The notes beneath the pieces were generated by a model, which was not told where the DNA came from, did not search any database, and saw only the letters and a list, made by a program, of their open reading frames with translations. Positions 23,935-28,050 of a DNA stretch of 28,050 nt are shown here, piece after piece. The stretch lies in assembly GCA_964468415.1 (NCBI GenBank), contig CAYXUS010000133.1, forward strand, positions 1-28,050, given 5' to 3'. Numbering within the stretch: position 1 is the stretch's first letter; every line of letters starts with the position of its first letter. A program made the position numbers and the translations under genes. The DNA comes from Caldithrix sp964468415. Lineage in GTDB: Bacteria > Calditrichota > Calditrichia > Calditrichales > Calditrichaceae.

Positions 23935-24867
23935 TTATTTTCTTCTTTTACTCCACCTGTTCAAATTTCCGCTACTTCTCGGATGAAACGAGTCGTATTC
24001 CTGAATTAGAAACGTTCGGTCGATGTGCGTGTAAATTTGCGTGGTGCTAATATCCGCATGCCCCAACATTTCCTGAACCGCACGTAAATCGGCACCGTTT
24101 TCCAGTAAATGGGTGGCAAACGAATGCCGGAACGTGTGGGGATGAATTTCTTTGCGAATGCCGGCTTTTTCCACGTAGCGTTTCAAAATTTTCCAGAAGC
24201 CCATGCGGCTCATTTGTGTTCCGCGCACACTAAGGAACAAAACGCCCTGAGAACGGCTAAACCGATCCAGCACCGGACGCGACCGATCCAGATAGCGCTT
24301 AATCCATTTTAACGCCGTATCCGAAATAGGCACAAGGCGTTCTTTGCGTCCCTTGCCCAACACACGCACAAAGTTTTCGCGCGGATGTATTTCGCGAATG
24401 GTTAAGGTCAAAAGTTCGGAAATCCGCAATCCACAGGCATAGAGGGTTTCTAACATAGCCCGGTCACGCAGCCCCAGATGATTCTTCACATCGGGCAAAG
24501 ACAATATTTTACGGATTTCATCATAGGTTAGCACCGAAGGTAAACGACGCGCCAATTTCGGACGATCTACGGTTTCTGTGGGATCGTAGTCCATCAAATT
24601 TTCGGCTATTAAGAACTGATAAAAGCCGCGAATCGAAGAGAGATTGCGCGCCACGCTTCCGGCAGAAAGCCCCATTTTGCTTAATAATTGAACAAGCCGT
24701 TGAATATGATGAGGCTCTGCCCGCAATGGGGATTCCACCCCCGTTGTTTTCAAATATTCCAGAAAACGTTTTACATCTCGGGTATAGGCGTCAATGGAAT
24801 TTTCGGTCAAATTTTGTTCAAATATCAAATACGATTTGTATTGCTGAAAATATTCATCCATACGCAT
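23935..24867 (-). CDS. Xer-family tyrosine recombinase
   Basis: 310 residues. N-terminal SAM-like core-binding domain (about 5-92, 'YFQQYKSYLIFEQNLTENSIDAYTRDVKRF') and C-terminal catalytic domain with the complete set R148 (in 'CGLRISE'), K172 ('GKGRKER'), H244 and R247 ('HTFRHSFATH'), H270 ('LGHADISTT') and nucleophile Y279 ('QIYTH'). Length and motifs match XerC/XerD, the chromosome-dimer resolvases acting at dif; it resembles XerD more closely but I cannot separate the two without comparison. The neighbourhood shows no integron, phage or attachment site, so a housekeeping role is likelier than a mobile one. Confidence 0.93.
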   Translation of the reverse strand: MRMDEYFQQYKSYLIFEQNLTENSIDAYTRDVKRFLEYLKTTGVESPLRAEPHHIQRLVQLLSKMGLSAGSVARNLSSIRGFYQFLIAENLMDYDPTETVDRPKLARRLPSVLTYDEIRKILSLPDVKNHLGLRDRAMLETLYACGLRISELLTLTIREIHPRENFVRVLGKGRKERLVPISDTALKWIKRYLDRSRPVLDRFSRSQGVLFLSVRGTQMSRMGFWKILKRYVEKAGIRKEIHPHTFRHSFATHLLENGADLRAVQEMLGHADISTTQIYTHIDRTFLIQEYDSFHPRSSGNLNRWSKRRK

Positions 24868-24920
24868 GTACTATTTCAAACAAAACCGGATGTTTGAAAA
24901 AAAGAACGACAAAAGCGGAT

Positions 24921-25394
24921 TTATTTATTTCCGTCTTCCGACGGGTTGTTTTCATCCAGTAAAGGCTCGGTTAACGACAAAGCGATTCCCGACAACATGA
25001 CCTCGGGGGCCAATTTCTCGAAATCACCGGACAATAAAGAGCGATCCACATTACTAAAAATCGAACAGGCAGCCTGTTTTTCCACAACAATTCCGGAAAG
25101 GCGCCCCTGATGCTCCGTAAAAAAAGTTACCTCGCCCAAAACTTCGCTGGCCACATATCCCTGACAAAAATGGAGTTGAGCATGGGTATTTGAAGTGTAA
25201 ATGGAAACCAGACTTCCCTCTTTTTCCCCGATCGTAATTTCAGGATAAATTTCGATGCTCAATTTCCGATGTTCTTCGCTGTTCAGCAAGACCGCCCGAA
25301 ATTGGTTTCCGCGTTTGGCAAACTTCACTTCCAATACCTTTTCAATTTCCGCCAAACTTTTCTCGTCAAATTTAAAACGCATTCCTTTTTCCAT
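24921..25394 (-). CDS. Hypothetical protein, 157 residues
   Basis: A soluble, acidic protein with no signal peptide or transmembrane segment. It starts with a helical 'FDEKSLAEIEKVLEVKFAKRG', goes on to alternating beta-strands ('LSIEIYPEITIGEKEGSLVSIYTS', 'AQLHFCQGYVASEVLGEVTFF') and ends in a charged tail. AAGGCGG precedes ATG 25394, which supports translation. It lies 53 bases before the recombinase gene on the same strand and is likely in that unit. Three cysteines occur, with no metal-binding spacing. I do not recognise a family. Confidence 0.7.
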   Translation of the reverse strand: MEKGMRFKFDEKSLAEIEKVLEVKFAKRGNQFRAVLLNSEEHRKLSIEIYPEITIGEKEGSLVSIYTSNTHAQLHFCQGYVASEVLGEVTFFTEHQGRLSGIVVEKQAACSIFSNVDRSLLSGDFEKLAPEVMLSGIALSLTEPLLDENNPSEDGNK

Positions 25395-25569
25395 CCGCCT
25401 TTTTCAGCCAATCCAATTTACGCAAAATTTTAATTAAAGTTAACCTTTTTCTAAAAATACAAAATCTCCGGAATACAATAAAATTTTTTTAAAGCGATTG
25501 CGCGAATGCGGGACAAGGGCGCAAAAGATTCCCCAAAGACTAAAAACAAACTTTTGGCGGAGGCGTTTT

Positions 25570-26022
25570 TTACAGGCGTTTTTTGGGAGATGGTTTGACC
25601 TGTCGCAAGCGTTCGATGGTTTGATTTAGCCTGGAATAATGTTCGCTTAACGGCAAAGCCTTTTCCAGATAATGTATCGATCGTTCAACGTCACAAAAAA
25701 GATACAACATTCCCAGAATGAGTGAGATGCGCGGTTCGTCCAGGTTTGCCGTGGGATTGCCTTCCCATTCGCTTACCATCTCGGGGCAGGGACAATCGTC
25801 CCAATAGGGATCGGTGTTAATAATGATAAACGGATCACGCAGGACAAGCGCATGAAAAATTTCGAACGCATCATCAATGCGCCCTACGGCAATGTAGCAA
25901 ATGAGCAACTTTTTCCTGATTTTATCGCTCACCTGCCCTTTCCGTAACATTTTTTCAAAATAGGGCAAAGCCTTCGAAAAATTCCGACTGATGAAATAAC
26001 TATTTGCTAACATTTCCGACAT
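25570..26022 (-). CDS. Small TPR-like helical-repeat protein
   Basis: 150 residues from ATG 26022, chosen over the longer frame because GAGGTG lies four bases before it. Residues about 3-60 read as tetratricopeptide-like helix pairs ('LANSYFISRNFSKALPYFEKML', 'LLICYIAVGRIDDAFEIFHALVLRDP'), and about 100-125 give another ('LILGMLYLFCDVERSIHYLEKALPL'). Between them is an unusual insertion, 'DPYWDDCPCPEMVSEW', with a CPC motif among acids and aromatics. Probably a cytoplasmic scaffold. It follows the sigma-54 regulator gene after 162 bases on the same strand. Function unknown. Confidence 0.7.
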   Translation of the reverse strand: MSEMLANSYFISRNFSKALPYFEKMLRKGQVSDKIRKKLLICYIAVGRIDDAFEIFHALVLRDPFIIINTDPYWDDCPCPEMVSEWEGNPTANLDEPRISLILGMLYLFCDVERSIHYLEKALPLSEHYSRLNQTIERLRQVKPSPKKRL

Positions 26023-26044
26023 AGCACACCTCGAGAAAGAAACG

Positions 26045-26060
26045 ACCAAAATTCATGCCA
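26045..26060 (-). promoter_or_regulatory. Sigma-54-like -24/-12 site before the TPR gene (imperfect)
   Basis: The minus strand has TGGCAT, 5 bases, TTGGT, against consensus TGGCAC-N5-TTGCA. The GG-to-GN spacing of ten is right, but the invariant GC at -12 is GG. It would start transcription about ten bases before the TPR ribosome site. Notable because a sigma-54 activator gene stands next to it; weak on its own. Confidence 0.25.
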
Positions 26061-26184
26061 GAATAACAGGTCTACACCAAATGTTTAATTTTTCAACAAT
26101 TATGGCATTACCCCCACACACACTTTTGAAACAAATTAATTCAAGAACAAAACAATATGTTCAGCTTGCGAAACGATTTCCCGG

Positions 26185-27558
26185 CTAAAATTCTTTGCGG
26201 GAATATTCTTCTTCCAGCAAGTGGTACTGTTTCATTTTGCGCCAGAGCGTGGTCCGCCCCATGCCCAAAATTTCGGCGGCTCTGGAACGGTTCCAGCGCA
26301 CCTTTTCCAGAGTTTCGCGGATCAATTCGAATTCGGAATCACTTTGTCTGGAAAGGCTCCCCCCCGCGCCTTCATCGGGCCGATGGCGATTGGCACACGG
26401 TTGCTGCAAGCGCACATTGGGCGGCAACTTGGAAGCATGAATAATTTCATCCTTGGAACGGGCAAAGGCATATTCAATCGTGTTTTCCAGCTCTCGCACG
26501 TTACCCGGCCAATCGTAGGCCAGCAACAAATCCATTGCTTCGTCATCGATCTCTTTGATCTTTTTCCCGGTCAGAAGGTTGAATTTATTAATGAAAAACT
26601 GCACCAGATGAGGAATGTCGCTTTTTCTCTGGCGCAATGGCGGCACATGGATGGGAATAACATTTAACCGGTAAAACAAGTCTTCGCGAAATCGCCCGGC
26701 ACGCATTTCCTGATAAATATCTTTGTTGGCCGCCGCGATAATTCGCACGTCCACCTTGCGCGTAATCGATTCGCCCACGCGCTCGAAAGTACCTTCCTGC
26801 AGCACACGCAGCAATTGAACCTGCATTTGCAATGGCATTTCCGCCACTTCATCCAGAAAAATCGTTCCCCCGTTGGCCAGTTCAAAACGTCCCACCCGAT
26901 CGCGTACCGCGTCGGTGAAGGCGCCTTTTACATGACCGAACAACTCGCTGGCCAAAAGATTCGGCGGAAAAACCGAACAGTTTACCTTAATGAAAGGCTT
27001 GTTGCGCCGTCGGCTGGATTTTTGGATGGCATTGGCGATTATTTCCTTACCCGTGCCCGATTCGCCCTGAATAAGCACGCTGGAATCAGAATCGGAAACT
27101 TCTTCGATCAGGCTGTAAATTTCCTGCATCGATTTGTGTTGCCCGATGATGCCGTAAAAATTTGATCGGGTCAGCAAACTTTTTTGAATTTCTTCCAGAT
27201 GCGACATGTCCCGAAACGAAACCACGCCGCCGATGGGCTCGCCGTTTTCGTCCTTTAAAATGGCGGCATTTAACTTTACCGGAATGCGCCGACCGGAAAC
27301 GTGGGCTAACTCTCCTTCCAGATCGAAAATGTTTTGTCCGGTTTCGAGAACCTTGCGGATGGGGCAATCCTGCAGACAGCGATTGGCCCGAAAGGTGTTC
27401 TTGCAAAAATCGCCAATGACCTTTTCGCGTTTCAGACCGAGAATTTTCTCCGCCGCCCGATTGAACGTACGGATGCGAAACTCCCGATCTACGGTAAATA
27501 AACCTTCCCCCAGAGAATCCAAAATAACTTTGGTGAGCTTGTCGCTGTGAATTTTCAT
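26185..27558 (-). CDS. Sigma-54-dependent PAS-domain transcriptional activator
   Basis: 457 residues from ATG 27558 (GTG 27564 also possible). Residues about 8-125 form a PAS domain ('VILDSLGEGLFTVDREFRIRTFNRAAEKILG') carrying three cysteines in C-x8-C-x3-C. The AAA+ enhancer-binding domain follows with Walker A GESGTGKE, the sigma-54 contact loop as GAFTDA (consensus GAFTGA), Walker B 'GGTIFLDEV' and the arginine finger region 'RFREDLFYRLNV'. The C-terminal Fis-type helix-turn-helix is 'NRSRAAEILGMGRTTLWRKM'. There is no receiver domain and no kinase gene beside it, so the PAS domain itself probably senses the signal. It may control its own or the next gene. Confidence 0.94.
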   Translation of the reverse strand: MKIHSDKLTKVILDSLGEGLFTVDREFRIRTFNRAAEKILGLKREKVIGDFCKNTFRANRCLQDCPIRKVLETGQNIFDLEGELAHVSGRRIPVKLNAAILKDENGEPIGGVVSFRDMSHLEEIQKSLLTRSNFYGIIGQHKSMQEIYSLIEEVSDSDSSVLIQGESGTGKEIIANAIQKSSRRRNKPFIKVNCSVFPPNLLASELFGHVKGAFTDAVRDRVGRFELANGGTIFLDEVAEMPLQMQVQLLRVLQEGTFERVGESITRKVDVRIIAAANKDIYQEMRAGRFREDLFYRLNVIPIHVPPLRQRKSDIPHLVQFFINKFNLLTGKKIKEIDDEAMDLLLAYDWPGNVRELENTIEYAFARSKDEIIHASKLPPNVRLQQPCANRHRPDEGAGGSLSRQSDSEFELIRETLEKVRWNRSRAAEILGMGRTTLWRKMKQYHLLEEEYSRKEF

Positions 27559-27566
27559 AGGCACTG

Positions 27567-27592
27567 TTTCAAAATGAAATATTTTGTTTCAT
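27567..27592. promoter_or_regulatory. Overlapping inverted repeats before the sigma-54 activator gene
   Basis: TTTCA-AAA-TGAAA and ATGAAA-N7-TTTCAT share their middle half-site, giving three alternating TTTCA/TGAAA half-sites within 26 bases. They sit just downstream of the candidate -10 of the activator gene, the usual place for a repressor or autoregulatory operator. Confidence 0.45.
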
Positions 27593-27594
27593 TA

Positions 27595-27623
27595 AATTTA
27601 GTAAAAGCTTGACTGCGTTGCAA
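27595..27623 (-). promoter_or_regulatory. Possible promoter of the sigma-54 activator gene
   Basis: On the minus strand TTGCAA and TAAATT are 17 bases apart, about 40 bases before the ATG. Both elements match the sigma-70 consensus at four of six positions. The inverted repeats at 27567-27592 follow immediately. Confidence 0.4.
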
Positions 27624-27704
27624 TAAAATTGAGAATTTTTTCTTTTTTTTAATGCCAATTCGGAGCGGAGTACATTAAGATTACACATTTAAAAGGTGGT
27701 AACT

Positions 27705-27785
27705 ATGCGTGCAGCGACTGCGCCGCACGCCTTATCGAAACAACTTGCAAAAAAGCGTTTCTCCGGAACTTCGGCACCCGCTTAA
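27705..27785 (+). CDS. Possible 26-residue basic small protein (uncertain)
   Basis: ATG 27705 is preceded by AAAAGGTGG, a good ribosome site, and opens a short frame to TAA 27783-27785: MRAATAPHALSKQLAKKRFS followed by GTSAPA. The peptide is basic (two Arg and four of Lys in a short span) with no hydrophobic segment. A weak promoter-like TTGACT lies near 27609. Against it: the start of the frame lies in a strong hairpin (27707-27731) and its end overlaps the likely terminator of the opposite-strand YbjQ gene. It could equally be non-coding. Confidence 0.25.
   Translation: MRAATAPHALSKQLAKKRFSGTSAPA
27749..27782 (-). terminator. Probable terminator after the YbjQ-family gene
   Basis: Read on the minus strand: AAGCG, an internal loop, CCG, loop AAGTTC, CGG, internal loop, CGCTT and then more T. 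The stem is interrupted but ends in a T-run 35 bases after the YbjQ stop, as expected for an intrinsic terminator. Confidence 0.5.
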
Positions 27786-27817
27786 TGCGCCTCGTTATAC
27801 CCGGACAAAATTCCCGC

Positions 27818-28050
27818 CTATTTTTCCTTCTTGTCGCGCAATTTTACGGCCGTTCCGTACACTAAAATTTCCGCTGCGCTTTGCATGATGTAAGAGGTGG
27901 AAAAACGCACGGAAATAACGGCATCGGCGCCGCGCTCTTCGGCCATGGCCTTCATGCGATCCAGCGCCTGCTCACGGGATTCGGCCATGAGCTTGGTATA
28001 TTCTTCGATTTCCCCGCCAATCAAATTTTTAAACACGGCCAAAATGTCTC
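27818..28050 (-). CDS. YbjQ/UPF0145-family protein, 5' end cut by window edge
   Basis: The frame is open to the window edge; about 77 C-terminal residues are visible, reading 'DILAVFKNLIGGEIEEYTKL', then 'MAESREQALDRMKAMAEERGADAVISVRFSTS', and 'AAEILVYGTAVKL'. This fits the YbjQ (heavy-metal-binding-domain-like) family, whose proteins are about 105 residues and end in 'A.GTAV'. They form pentameric rings; their cellular job is not established. An internal TTG/GTG is in frame, but the match to the family continues past it to the edge, so the true start lies outside. No partner gene is visible. Confidence 0.87.
   Translation of the reverse strand, partial: DILAVFKNLIGGEIEEYTKLMAESREQALDRMKAMAEERGADAVISVRFSTSYIMQSAAEILVYGTAVKLRDKKEK

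Noticed and set aside
23935..24867. Tyrosine recombinase as sign of a mobile element or integron
   Set aside because: The protein matches housekeeping XerC/XerD in size and motifs; no attachment repeats, cassette array or phage genes are nearby.
26185..27558. Sigma-54 activator as RtcR for the rtcB operon
   Set aside because: RtcR has an N-terminal CARF domain. This protein has a PAS domain and is far from rtcB, which also lacks a sigma-54 promoter.

Overview
The window looks like chromosomal DNA of a diderm, non-proteobacterial organism. Three things suggest the FCB group, with a Caldithrix-like member of the Calditrichota as my best guess: lipoproteins and secreted proteins ending in an FlgD/Ig-like 'PNPFSPDGDG' module, outer-membrane barrel proteins of the Bacteroidota/Calditrichota style, and a bacterial RtcB-archease pair. 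The taxonomic guess is inference. No plasmid, phage, transposase, CRISPR, tRNA or rRNA was recognised.

Region 1 (about 84-13900, minus strand) is a nearly complete type IV pilus locus in one tightly packed unit. In transcription order it reads pilB with a C-terminal receiver domain, pilD, pilC, pilA, three pseudopilin/PilX-like genes, a fused pilM-pilN, pilO, pilP, pilQ, pilT, and a surface lipoprotein with Ig-like domains. A strong terminator (84-101) closes it. A second hairpin terminator (8914-8944) directly follows pilA and should let the major pilin be made in excess over the downstream assembly genes. PilB and PilT drive extension and retraction, PilC is the platform, PilD processes the pilins, PilMNOP link platform to secretin, and PilQ is the outer-membrane pore. 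The PilB-receiver fusion suggests direct phospho-control of pilus extension.

Region 2 (13907-14482) is about 575 bases without a credible gene. It holds a palindrome and candidate promoter before pilB, a 7-base tandem repeat, an unexplained GC-richer stretch and a consensus promoter for the next gene. Region 3 (14483-18854) has a plus-strand YitT-family membrane protein gene, converging on a two-gene minus-strand unit for a large lipoprotein and an outer-membrane barrel protein, with a shared hairpin terminator at 15435-15462. Region 4 (18957-20869, plus) is archease followed by RtcB RNA ligase.

Region 5 (20876-25394, minus) probably reads: unknown 157-residue protein, Xer-type tyrosine recombinase, geranylgeranyl-reductase-family flavoprotein, and a secreted lamin-tail-domain protein. 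Region 6 (25570-28050, minus) has a small TPR-like protein, a sigma-54 enhancer-binding regulator with a cysteine-bearing PAS domain, and a YbjQ-family gene cut by the window edge. The most unusual items are the PilB-receiver and PilM-PilN fusions, a His/Gly-rich pseudopilin, the unexplained intergenic segment, and a possible small ORF or structured element at 27705-27785.
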